The notes beneath the pieces were generated by a model that did no database searches, was not told where the DNA came from, and worked only from the letters and a program-made list of their open reading frames with translations. From NCBI GenBank assembly GCA_029338835.1, contig JAQYBD010000070.1, positions 1 to 42,998 on the forward strand: DNA of 42,998 nucleotides, written 5' to 3'. This document shows, one piece after another, positions 16,033 through 23,590 of this stretch. Source of the DNA: Selenomonadaceae bacterium. GTDB lineage: Bacteria > Bacillota > Negativicutes > Selenomonadales > Selenomonadaceae. Both the position numbers and the translations under genes were made by a program. Within the stretch, counting starts at the first letter, position 1; every line of letters begins with the position of its first letter.

Positions 16033-16061
16033 ATCATAACGCTGTGGTGTAAACTTGTCAA
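16033..16061 (-). promoter_or_regulatory. Promoter of the T-box leader
   Basis: On the minus strand perfect TTGACA (16056-16061), a 17-base spacer and TATGAT (16033-16038) lead into the T-box RNA, with a start near 16027. Confidence 0.8.
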
Positions 16062-16272
16062 TAGTTTTTTTGCTTTCCTGATAAATTTATCCGTGCGTCA
16101 AACTGGATGGCAGGCAGCTCTGGGACCGTGCAGCAGCAATCAATTCTCCTTGCTTGCCCCAGATTGGGCCTGTCCCAGAAAATCTGCAGAGAAAGTCCAG
16201 TTTCTGCGCGATGGGAGAAGATTTTGGTATCGTTTTATAGTATAATAGTAACTATCAGAAAGGACGATTACC
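16062..16272. other. Divergent intergenic region upstream of the HPr-domain activator
   Basis: No gene is supported here. TATAAT at 16241-16246 is a perfect -10 box for the activator gene, but the -35 region (AAGATT) is poor, so an activator may be needed or the promoter is weak. An inverted repeat, ATAGT-A-ACTAT (16245-16255), overlaps the -10 and would suit a repressor. The ribosome binding site AAAGGA follows. Confidence 0.45.
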
Positions 16273-17949
16273 ATGATATATGAAAAGGAAGCCGTCATCC
16301 ATGATGAGGGCGGCATCCATGCCCGGGTGGCAGCCATGATCGTGCAGCGCTCGCAGGAACTCTCAAAGCGTTACGATTGTCATTTATTCCTGCGCAGTGA
16401 ACGCAGTGAGCGCTGTGAGATGCACAGTCTCATGAAGCTCATCGCACTCAAGGTCCATCGCGGGGACTCGGTGTTTGTTTCGTCTGAGGGGGATAATGGC
16501 CGGCAGGCGGTACTCGAGATGGTGCGCTTCCTCGAAAGCGATTTCGAGATGCATGAAGCGGCAGAGATCCACGGCGTGGATAAGCTGCTGCACGAGAATG
16601 CGTTGATACAGGAACGCCTGCAGCTCATCCTGGAAACCGTGCAGGATGGCATCTGCGTGGTGGACCGTACGGGAGAGATCACGTACGTCAATCCCTCGTA
16701 CCTGCGCATCGTGCATAAGACGCTGGAAATGGTCATCGGGCAGAATGTCTTTGAGACGGCCCCGAATGGCAACCGTTCGGGCGTACTGCGCTCCGGCGTG
16801 GCACGCATTGGCAGCATCAGTCATAAGAAGGACGGCACGACGGTTGTCGCCAATGTCAATCCAATCTTTGTGGACGGAGAGATTGCCGGCGTCGTTTCTG
16901 TCATCAAGGATATCACGGAAATCCAGACTCTGATGGAACGCCTGAGCCAGGTGTCGGCCAAGGCGGAGTATCTGGAACAGGAATTGTTGCGCACCAAGAA
17001 AACAGCTCAGGCATTTACCAATTACATCGGCAAGAGCGGCAAGGTCATCGATGTGCTGGCTCTTGCCTCGAAAGCTGCGGATTCTGGTGCCAATGTGCTG
17101 GTCCGGGGAGAGAGCGGCACAGGCAAAGAAGTCATCGCGGAAGGGATCCACTATGCGAGCGCGCGTCGTCGCGGACCCTTCATCCGCGTCAACTGCGGGG
17201 CCATCCCTGGTGCCTTGCTTGAATCGGAACTCTTTGGACACGAGAAAGGCGCCTTTACCGGGGCTGTGCGCCGCAAACTGGGCAAATTCGAACTCGCGGA
17301 TCATGGGACGATCTTTCTCGATGAGATTGGCGATCTCGACAAGAATATGCAGGTCAAGCTGCTGCGCGTCATCCAGCAGAAGGAGTTTGACCGCGTGGGC
17401 GGAGAAGAAACCATCCATGTCGATGTGCGCATCATAGCAGCCACGAATCGCGATCTCGAAGAGATGGTGAAGACTGGTGAGTTCCGCGATGATCTCTACT
17501 ATCGTCTCAATGTCATCCCCATCCTGCTGCCGCCCCTGCGCGACCGGGTGGAAGACATCCCGCTGCTCGTCGAGCATTTCATTGAGAAAATCAGCTCCGA
17601 GGCCAAGAAGCCTGTGCGGGGTATCACGCCGGAAGCCATGCGCATGCTCATGCATTATCGCTGGCCCGGGAATGTGCGTGAACTTGAGAATGTCATCGAG
17701 CGCGTGATCACGCTGATGGACACCGAGGAAATCAATGAGGCGATACTGCCGTCGTATATCAAAGGCGAGATTGCTGGCCGTGAGGTCCAGAATATTGCCG
17801 ATGATACGATCCTTCCCTGGGAGGAATACGAAAAACAGATCATCGCCAATGCTTTGCGCCAGTGCAACAGCTTCAATGCGGCTGGCAAACTCCTGCGCAT
17901 CAGTCATAAAACGGTTGCGGCGAAGGCACGAAAATACGGGCTGGTATAA
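16273..17949 (+). CDS. Sigma-54 activator with HPr-like, PAS, AAA+ and HTH domains
   Basis: This 558-residue regulator should activate sigma-54 RNA polymerase. Residues 1-85 form an HPr-like domain: GGIHARVAAMIV keeps the phosphorylatable His (His16) and Arg18 of HPr, though the usual Pro after Arg is Val, and MHSLMKLIAL places Ser52 where HPr has Ser46. A PAS domain follows (about 110-225, VDRTGEITYVNPSYLRIV). The AAA+ domain has Walker A GESGTGKE (about 279), the sigma-54 contact loop GAFTGA (about 326), Walker B TIFLDEIGDLD and arginine fingers. A Fis-type HTH (NSFNAAGKLLRISHKTVAAKARKYG) ends the protein. ptsH and ptsI follow behind a sigma-54 promoter with upstream sites. The natural reading is that EI or HPr kinase modifies the HPr domain to adjust ptsHI expression. 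Confidence 0.93.
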   Translation: MIYEKEAVIHDEGGIHARVAAMIVQRSQELSKRYDCHLFLRSERSERCEMHSLMKLIALKVHRGDSVFVSSEGDNGRQAVLEMVRFLESDFEMHEAAEIHGVDKLLHENALIQERLQLILETVQDGICVVDRTGEITYVNPSYLRIVHKTLEMVIGQNVFETAPNGNRSGVLRSGVARIGSISHKKDGTTVVANVNPIFVDGEIAGVVSVIKDITEIQTLMERLSQVSAKAEYLEQELLRTKKTAQAFTNYIGKSGKVIDVLALASKAADSGANVLVRGESGTGKEVIAEGIHYASARRRGPFIRVNCGAIPGALLESELFGHEKGAFTGAVRRKLGKFELADHGTIFLDEIGDLDKNMQVKLLRVIQQKEFDRVGGEETIHVDVRIIAATNRDLEEMVKTGEFRDDLYYRLNVIPILLPPLRDRVEDIPLLVEHFIEKISSEAKKPVRGITPEAMRMLMHYRWPGNVRELENVIERVITLMDTEEINEAILPSYIKGEIAGREVQNIADDTILPWEEYEKQIIANALRQCNSFNAAGKLLRISHKTVAAKARKYGLV

Positions 17950-18007
17950 ATTACCAATGCTTGGTAGAAATTACCTGTAAAAATCTTGATTTTGGTAAAT
18001 TTTACCA
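17943..18007. promoter_or_regulatory. Three phased GGTA-N5-TACC sites (putative enhancer of ptsHI)
   Basis: Copies lie at 17943-17955 (N5 TAAAT), 17963-17975 (GAAAT) and 17994-18006 (AATTT). Start-to-start distances are 20 and 31 bases, near two and three DNA helix turns, so all face the same side. The third is part of TGGTAAA-T-TTTACCA (17993-18007). They lie about 165-215 bases before the predicted sigma-54 start, the normal enhancer distance. The first overlaps the stop codon of the activator gene. Confidence 0.8.
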
Positions 18008-18138
18008 TAACCTTAAGGCAATCCCTTGGGGATAGATGGAAATAATAACAAAGAAGAAAAAAGATTTTTCCCCTTGAGCCCTTATGCCACAAGGGTTTAG
18101 GGCAAAAATAAAATAACTTGTCCTGCGGCATAAAGAAG

Positions 18139-18155
18139 TTGGCACGCGTCTTGCA
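18139..18155 (+). promoter_or_regulatory. Sigma-54 (-24/-12) promoter of ptsHI
   Basis: TTGGCACGCGTCTTGCA matches the sigma-54 consensus TTGGCACG-N4-TTGCA. The invariant GG (18141-18142) and GC (18153-18154) are separated by exactly ten bases. The start would be near 18166, about 73 bases before ptsH. No sigma-70-like pair was seen in this interval. Confidence 0.92.
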
Positions 18156-18238
18156 TTAAAAATAAGTGCTGATTATAGACCTGCAGCGGCAGGTTAGGAG
18201 ACATTCACGTTTTATGTTTTTAGATTGGAGAGATTGTA

Positions 18239-18505
18239 ATGACTCAGGAAACGCTTACGATTGAAAACAAAACTGGTATCCATGCTCGCCCGGCATCCAT
18301 CTTCGTTCAGACGGCTACGAAGTTCAAGTCCAAGGTCCAGCTCCAGGCAAAGGGCAAGACGATTGATGCCAAGAGCATCCTCATGATCATGAGCATGGGC
18401 CTCGTCAAAGGCACGGAAATCACGATCATTGCAGATGGCCCGGATGAGGCTGAGGCAGTCAAGGCTCTGACGGATCTCGTTGCTTCCAAGTTCGGCGAAG
18501 AATAA
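18239..18505 (+). CDS. ptsH: Phosphocarrier protein HPr
   Basis: This 88-residue cytoplasmic protein carries phosphate from enzyme I to the sugar-specific EIIA domains of the phosphotransferase system. GIHARPAS holds the active His15 and Arg17, and AKSILMIMSMG places the regulatory Ser46 exactly as in Firmicutes HPr, so HPr kinase control is possible. Length is normal. GGAGAG lies 7 bases before the ATG. It lies behind a sigma-54 promoter and upstream of ptsI, from which it is separated by 160 bases. Confidence 0.97.
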   Translation: MTQETLTIENKTGIHARPASIFVQTATKFKSKVQLQAKGKTIDAKSILMIMSMGLVKGTEITIIADGPDEAEAVKALTDLVASKFGEE

Positions 18506-18531
18506 TCCGCACGGCAATCAAACAGTGAGTG

Positions 18532-18557
18532 GCCTTCCTCCGCGTTCGGTGGGAGGC
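18532..18557 (+). promoter_or_regulatory. Hairpin between ptsH and ptsI
   Basis: GCCTTCC and GGGAGGC pair over 7 bp (one wobble) around a 12-base loop. There is no T run, so it is more likely an RNA-stability or partial-attenuation element that could give more HPr than EI. No convincing separate ptsI promoter was seen. Confidence 0.35.
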
Positions 18558-18671
18558 TATTCGCATGAATGCGCATGAATATATGGTAAGACGCGGATAT
18601 TATATTAAAATGCGATAAAGTTTATTCGCAATATATGGAATATACGGGAAATTTTCAGGGGGAAAATGAAA

Positions 18672-20384
18672 ATGTCAGAAACTATTCGTGGCAAAGGCGT
18701 CATCTCTGGTATCGCTATGGGCAAGATCATGCTCGCAGGCCAGAATCTGGACGGCTACCTGGTCAACTATGAGCCGGAAGACAAAGAAACGGAGAAGAAC
18801 AAGGCCAAAGACGCGCTGACGGCTGTGGCAGAAGTGCTGCGTGAGAGCATCGAGAAGCTCAGGAAGCAGGATATGATGGAGCAGGCTGCCATCATGGAGG
18901 CCCATCGCATGATGGTCCAGGATCCGATGATGAGCGACAACATCCTTGCCAAGATCGATGAACTCGGCAATGCACCGCAGGGCGTACTCAAGGCAGCAGA
19001 GGAGCAGGCTCAGATGTTCGAGCAGATGGACGATGAATATTTTGCTGCCCGTGCTGTTGACCTGCGCGATGTAGGCAAACGCGTTGCCAAGTACATCCTC
19101 GGCGTCAAGGAACCGGAAATCGGCGATGAGAAAGTCATCCTCTGTGGCCGTGAAATCGAGCCGTCCGTCATCGCTGGCATGGAAACGGAAAAGATCGCAG
19201 GCGTCCTGCTGGGCTCTGGCAGCACGACGGCACATGCCGTCATCATCGCCAAGGCTCGTGCTATCCCGACCATTGTCGGCCTCAACAAAGAAGACCGTAT
19301 CGACAAGATTGCAGATGGCGATCATGTCATCATGGACGGTGAGCGCGGTGTCATCGTCATCAATCCGACGGCTGAGGAGATCTCGAGCTACGATGAGAAG
19401 CTCATCAAGCAGAAAGAACTCGCTGCTCATTATGCGGCACTCAAAGATCTGCCGGCTGTCACGACGGATGGTGTCAAGATTGACCTCATGGCCAACATCG
19501 GCACGCACATGGACGTTGACAATGCACTGAACTACGGCGCAGAAGGCGTCGGCCTGTTCCGTTCCGAGTTCGTCTTCATGGGCCGTCAGGAAATCCCGAC
19601 GGAAGAAGATCAGTTCAAGGCTTACAAAGAAGCCGTTGAGAAGTGCCAGGGCAAGCTCTGCGTCATCCGCACGATGGATATCGGCGGTGACAAGCCGCTG
19701 CCGTACCTCAACATCCCGCAGGAGGAGAACCCGTTCCTCGGCTATCGTGCTGTCCGCATCAGCCTGCAGCGCCGCGACCTTTTCCTGCCGCAGCTCAAAG
19801 CTATCCTGCGTGCCGGTGTTTACGGCAAGGCTGCCATCATGGTGCCGATGATCATCAATGTAGCTGAATTCAAGAAGGTCAAGGAATTCATCGAGGAAGC
19901 CAAGCTCGAACTCACGCATGAGGGCAAGGCATACTCCGATGATGTCCAGGTAGGCATCATGGTCGAGACGCCGGCTGCTGCCATCATGACGCCGGTACTC
20001 GCTAAGTACGTGGACTTCTTCTCCATCGGTACGAACGACCTCGTTCAGTACACGCTGGCTGTTGACCGCGGCAATGCGAATATCTCCTATCTCTACAACC
20101 ACTTCAATCCGGCTGTCCTGCGCCTCGTTCAGCGCACGATCACGAGTGCCCGCGAGAATGGCATCTGGGCCGGCATGTGCGGCGAGATGGCTTCGGATCC
20201 GAATGCAGCAGTGCTGCTCATGGCCATGGGCATCAGCGAACTCTCCATGAGTGCCCCGTCCATCCCGCGCGTCAAGGAAAAACTCCGTGCCATCAGCTCT
20301 GTCAAGGCCAAAGAGATTCTCGGCGAAGTCATGGCGATGGAAGATGGCGACGAGATCAAGGCATATCTCCAGAAGGTTCTTTGA
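18672..20384 (+). CDS. ptsI: PTS enzyme I (phosphoenolpyruvate-protein phosphotransferase)
   Basis: This protein of about 570 residues takes phosphate from PEP and gives it to HPr. The N-terminal domain carries the phospho-His in GSGSTTAHAVIIAKARAIPTIVGL (His near residue 185); most enzymes have GGRTSH at this place, so the loop is unusual but the His is kept. The PEP-binding barrel shows GVGLFRSEFVFMGR, GGDKPLPYLN, GYRAVRISL, IMVETPAA, FFSIGTNDLVQYTLAVDR and GMCGEMASDP with the catalytic Cys. Two starts are possible: ATG 18666 is only 4 bases from GGGGG, while ATG 18672 has better spacing. A terminator follows. Confidence 0.96.
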   Translation: MSETIRGKGVISGIAMGKIMLAGQNLDGYLVNYEPEDKETEKNKAKDALTAVAEVLRESIEKLRKQDMMEQAAIMEAHRMMVQDPMMSDNILAKIDELGNAPQGVLKAAEEQAQMFEQMDDEYFAARAVDLRDVGKRVAKYILGVKEPEIGDEKVILCGREIEPSVIAGMETEKIAGVLLGSGSTTAHAVIIAKARAIPTIVGLNKEDRIDKIADGDHVIMDGERGVIVINPTAEEISSYDEKLIKQKELAAHYAALKDLPAVTTDGVKIDLMANIGTHMDVDNALNYGAEGVGLFRSEFVFMGRQEIPTEEDQFKAYKEAVEKCQGKLCVIRTMDIGGDKPLPYLNIPQEENPFLGYRAVRISLQRRDLFLPQLKAILRAGVYGKAAIMVPMIINVAEFKKVKEFIEEAKLELTHEGKAYSDDVQVGIMVETPAAAIMTPVLAKYVDFFSIGTNDLVQYTLAVDRGNANISYLYNHFNPAVLRLVQRTITSARENGIWAGMCGEMASDPNAAVLLMAMGISELSMSAPSIPRVKEKLRAISSVKAKEILGEVMAMEDGDEIKAYLQKVL

Positions 20385-20416
20385 TTTGACCTGTTATCGG
20401 TAACATTGCAGACCAT

Positions 20417-20463
20417 AAGGGCTGCGGCACCAGTCTCCGGATCTGGTGCCGTCAGTCCTTTTT
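20417..20463 (+). terminator. Terminator after ptsI
   Basis: A perfect CGGCACCAG/CTGGTGCCG core extends outward (AAGG-CTG with CAG-CCTT) and is followed by TTTTT. Confidence 0.88.
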
Positions 20464-20487
20464 GCATTTTGAAATGGCTTTGCCAGC

Positions 20488-20516
20488 TGGACAAAAATCG
20501 TCTGGTAGAGTAAGAT
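20488..20516 (+). promoter_or_regulatory. Putative promoter for the NSS transporter
   Basis: TGGACA (20488-20493), a 17-base spacer and TAAGAT (20511-20516). Confidence 0.45.
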
Positions 20517-20603
20517 GAATAGGTATATGCTGGTCATCCTGTATCGTTGTAAGGCTGGCTGGCAAGCATGAAAACATATCTTCGTATAAATGGAGGGAGA
20601 AAT

Positions 20604-21977
20604 TTGGAATCACGCGGGAGTTTCTCGACACGACTCGGTTTTATCTTAGTGTCGGCCGGCTGTGCCATCGGACTCGGCAATGTCTGGCGCTTTCCCTATA
20701 TCACGGGACTTTATGGTGGGGCATCATTCGTCTTGATTTATCTGGCATTCCTCGCCATCCTGGGACTGCCCATCATGGTCGCGGAATTTGCCGTCGGCCG
20801 TGCCAGTGTGCGCAGCGCGGCGATGTCCTTCGATACGCTGGAGCCCAGAGGCACGAAATGGCATTGGTACAAATACGGGGCCATCGCAGGAAATCTGCTG
20901 CTCATGATGTTCTATACGACCGTTTCGGGCTGGATGTTCTATTATATCTACAAGATGGCCACGGGGGCTTTTGACGGGCTGGATGCCGATGGTGTCAACG
21001 CGATCTTCGGCGGCCTGCTGGCTGATCCCGTTACGATGGCCGGCTGCATGATCCTCGTCGTGCTGCTTTGCGGCGGGGTCTGCTATCTGGGGGTAGAGGC
21101 CGGTGTAGAGCGCATCACGAAGTGGATGATGCTCTTCCTGCTGTTGCTGATGATCGTGCTGGCCATCAATTCTATCCTGCTGCCGAACAGTGAAATCGGC
21201 CTCAAGTATTATCTCTATCCGGATTTCAGCAAAGTGGTGGAATACGGCGTGCAAGAAGTCGTATTCGCAGCGATGGGGCAGGCGTTCTTTACGCTGAGTC
21301 TCGGCATCGGTGCCCTGGCTATCTTCGGCAGCTACATCGGCAAATCGAAGCGTCTGACGGGCGAGGCCCTCTGGGTCATCATTCTCGACACCTTTGTCGC
21401 CATCATGGCTGGCCTCATCATTTTCCCGGCCTGCTTCAGCTATGGCGTCAATCCCGGCAGCGGCCCGAACCTGCTGTTCGTGACCTTGCCGAACGTCTTC
21501 AACCACATGCCGCTCGGCCACTTCTGGGGCGCGATGTTCTTCCTGTTCATGGCGTTTGCCTCGATGTCGACGGTCATCGCCGTGTTCGAGAACCTCATCT
21601 GCTGCTTCCTGGAACTCCTGCGCAAGGATCGCAAGGTCATCATCCGCTGGGGCCTCTTGGCCATCATCCTGCTCTCGCTGCCCTGCGTCTTCGGCTTCAA
21701 CATCTGGAGCGGCTTTACGCCGTTCGGTCCGGGTTCCAACGTGCTGAGCCTCGAGGATTTCCTCGTCAGCAACAACCTACTGCCGCTTGGCAGTCTTGTC
21801 TATCTGGCGTTCTGCACGAGCCGCTACGGCTGGGGCTGGGATAACTTCATCAAGGAAGCTGATACGGGCTATGGCATGAAGTTCCCGAAGTGGATCCGCT
21901 TCTATGTGACCTGGATCCTGCCGCTCATCGTACTCTATATCTTCGCTGCAGGATATTATGCGATGTTCTTTAAATAA
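20604..21977 (+). CDS. Sodium-dependent transporter, NSS (LeuT/SNF) family
   Basis: This symporter of about 457 residues uses the sodium gradient to import an amino acid or amine. The first helix carries the family signature GCAIGLGNVWRFPYITG, where sodium and substrate bind. Further parts are GLPIMVAEFAVGR in the second segment, GMQ-type TM6 region FFTLSLGIGALAIFGSYI, and FASMSTVIAVFENLI in TM8. Eleven or twelve hydrophobic segments are visible. TTG 20604 follows GGAGGGAG by 4 bases and begins LESRGSFSTRLGF, the usual family start; the ATG at 20568 has no ribosome site. It is a single-gene unit between two terminators. The substrate is not predictable here; tryptophan, tyrosine or branched amino acids are common. 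Confidence 0.92.
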   Translation: MESRGSFSTRLGFILVSAGCAIGLGNVWRFPYITGLYGGASFVLIYLAFLAILGLPIMVAEFAVGRASVRSAAMSFDTLEPRGTKWHWYKYGAIAGNLLLMMFYTTVSGWMFYYIYKMATGAFDGLDADGVNAIFGGLLADPVTMAGCMILVVLLCGGVCYLGVEAGVERITKWMMLFLLLLMIVLAINSILLPNSEIGLKYYLYPDFSKVVEYGVQEVVFAAMGQAFFTLSLGIGALAIFGSYIGKSKRLTGEALWVIILDTFVAIMAGLIIFPACFSYGVNPGSGPNLLFVTLPNVFNHMPLGHFWGAMFFLFMAFASMSTVIAVFENLICCFLELLRKDRKVIIRWGLLAIILLSLPCVFGFNIWSGFTPFGPGSNVLSLEDFLVSNNLLPLGSLVYLAFCTSRYGWGWDNFIKEADTGYGMKFPKWIRFYVTWILPLIVLYIFAAGYYAMFFK

Positions 21978-21998
21978 GCATCCGTTCTTTGAGACAGA

Positions 21999-22042
21999 AA
22001 AAGGCCTCTGGCTGTGTCGTGAGACACAGTCAGAGGCCTTTT
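21999..22042. terminator. Strong terminator after the NSS gene
   Basis: A stem of about 20 bp (AAAAGGCCTCTG-G-CTGTGTC with its complement, one mismatch) with a GTGA loop and T runs on both strands. Confidence 0.93.
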
Positions 22043-22330
22043 GGGCATGCTGACTGTATACAGATGACGAAAAAAAGAGTTCCTGGAAAACTCCAGGAGC
22101 AAATAGCAATAGAAAATAGTAAGAATGGTTATGAGAGAAAAGAAGCATATCGACAATCAGCATGAAAATCTCCTTTACGCGCCAGACAATCTACACGTAC
22201 TATAAATCGCGGGATGAGGTGTTGCTCATGACGAGTGCCTTCCATTTCAAGGGGGATGGAGATGAAAAAACGGTCAATCCGTGATAAGATAGAACCATTG
22301 CAGAGCAGGAGAGGAATGGAAAGGGATGGG
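22043..22330. other. AT-rich gene-free region with a minus-strand hairpin and small hydrophobic frame
   Basis: On the minus strand, AAAGGAG lies 6 bases before an ATG at 22163 that opens a frame of hydrophobic character (MLIVDMLLFSHNHSYYFLLL). An overlapping frame, from a TTG at 22156, is also hydrophobic. A 7-bp hairpin TCCTGGA/TCCAGGA (22081-22098) with seven T (minus strand, 22070-22076) follows four bases later. It may be a small RNA or peptide, but I saw no good promoter, and the frames run on into the NSS terminator and gene. No plus-strand gene is supported. Confidence 0.35.
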
Positions 22331-23488
22331 ATGATGCAAAAGAGAATGAGACGATTCGCACTCGCGGCATTCGCCGTGCTGGCTCTGTCAGCTGCTCTTG
22401 TCATGGCGGGCTGCGGCAAGGCGCAGAGTGGTGACGGCCAGGGCCAGGCAGCAAAGGAGCAGACGCTCGACGAGAAGGTCGATGCCATTGTCAACTCGAT
22501 GACGACGACGGAGAAGGTCGGCCAGATGGTCATGATCGGTGTCCAGGGGACGGAGGTCACGGATGACAGCCTCTACATGCTGCATCAATACCATATGGGC
22601 GGTGTCATCCTGTTTGACCGCAACATGGAGTCGGCTGACCAGACAAAGAAGCTCATCGCGGATCTGCAGGCAAAAGCTGACCAGAACGTGCCGCTCTTCA
22701 TTGGCGTCGATGAGGAGGGCGGCCAGGTCGTGCGCGGCAAATCGTTCCTGACGCCGCCGCCGTCGGAGCAGGAAATCGGCAGGAGCGGCGAGGTCACGCG
22801 CGCGGAGGAATCGGCTCGCCAGACGGCAGAGAAGCTCAAGAAGCTCGGCTTCAATGTTAACTTCGCGCCTGTCGCCGATGTCGGCAGCTACGCGCGTTCA
22901 TTCGGTGCGGATCCTGAGCAGGCGGCGAAATTCGTCTCTGCTGCGGCACAGGGCTATGAGCAGCAGCGCATGATGTACGCGCTCAAGCATTTCCCGGGCA
23001 TTGGACGCGGCACCGTGGATTCGCATCAGGATATCTCCACGATTGGCGCTTCGAGAGAAGAGCTGGCGAAGCGCGACCTCGTGCCTTTCAAGGCCATCAT
23101 CGACGAGCGTCAGCCGGAGGATTATTTCATCCTCGTCTCGCATCTGCGTTATCCCGCTTATGATGCAGAGAATCCGGCCAGCCTCTCGAAAGCCATCCAG
23201 ACGGATCTCCTGCGCCATGAACTCGGCTATCGCGGCCTCATCATCACGGATGATACGGAGATGGGAGCGCTCGCGAAGCATTACGGGTTCCGCGAGATTG
23301 GCGTGCGGGCTGTGACAGCTGGTGCTGATATCGTCATGGTCTGCCATGAATACGAGCATGAAACGGATGTTTACCTCGGCCTGCTGGATGCGGTAAAGGA
23401 TGGTACGATCCCGGAAGAACGCATCAATGAATCGGTGCGCCGCATCGTCAAAGCCAAGCTGCTGCATGTACAGGCAGAGCAGCCATGA
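22331..23488 (+). CDS. nagZ: GH3 beta-N-acetylglucosaminidase lipoprotein (NagZ-like)
   Basis: This lipoprotein of about 385 residues should remove terminal N-acetylglucosamine from peptidoglycan fragments. The signal (MMQKRMRRFALAAFAVLALSAALVMAGC) ends in lipobox VMAGC, so it acts at the cell envelope, unlike the cytoplasmic NagZ of enterobacteria. Key motifs are LFIGVDEEGGQVVR, FAPVADV, the NagZ hallmark KHFPGIGRGTVDSH, whose Asp-His serves as the acid/base dyad, and IITDDTEMGAL with the nucleophile Asp. The frame is open upstream to 22235, but the ATG pair at 22331/22334 has AAGGG in front and gives a standard signal. It is a single gene ending at a bidirectional terminator. Confidence 0.92.
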   Translation: MMQKRMRRFALAAFAVLALSAALVMAGCGKAQSGDGQGQAAKEQTLDEKVDAIVNSMTTTEKVGQMVMIGVQGTEVTDDSLYMLHQYHMGGVILFDRNMESADQTKKLIADLQAKADQNVPLFIGVDEEGGQVVRGKSFLTPPPSEQEIGRSGEVTRAEESARQTAEKLKKLGFNVNFAPVADVGSYARSFGADPEQAAKFVSAAAQGYEQQRMMYALKHFPGIGRGTVDSHQDISTIGASREELAKRDLVPFKAIIDERQPEDYFILVSHLRYPAYDAENPASLSKAIQTDLLRHELGYRGLIITDDTEMGALAKHYGFREIGVRAVTAGADIVMVCHEYEHETDVYLGLLDAVKDGTIPEERINESVRRIVKAKLLHVQAEQP

Positions 23489-23521
23489 GCTGGCAGGGGC
23501 GTCCTGTTCCTGTAAAATAAG

Positions 23522-23564
23522 AAAATGGGTGAACTCACAATCTGCAGGTGAGTTCACCCATTTT
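23522..23564. terminator. Bidirectional terminator between nagZ and mqnA
   Basis: A perfect 17-bp stem, AAAATGGGTGAACTCAC with its complement and a nine-base loop, lies between convergent genes. Confidence 0.95.
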
Positions 23565-23590
23565 GGCTTTGTCAGCCGGCATTGCTCATG

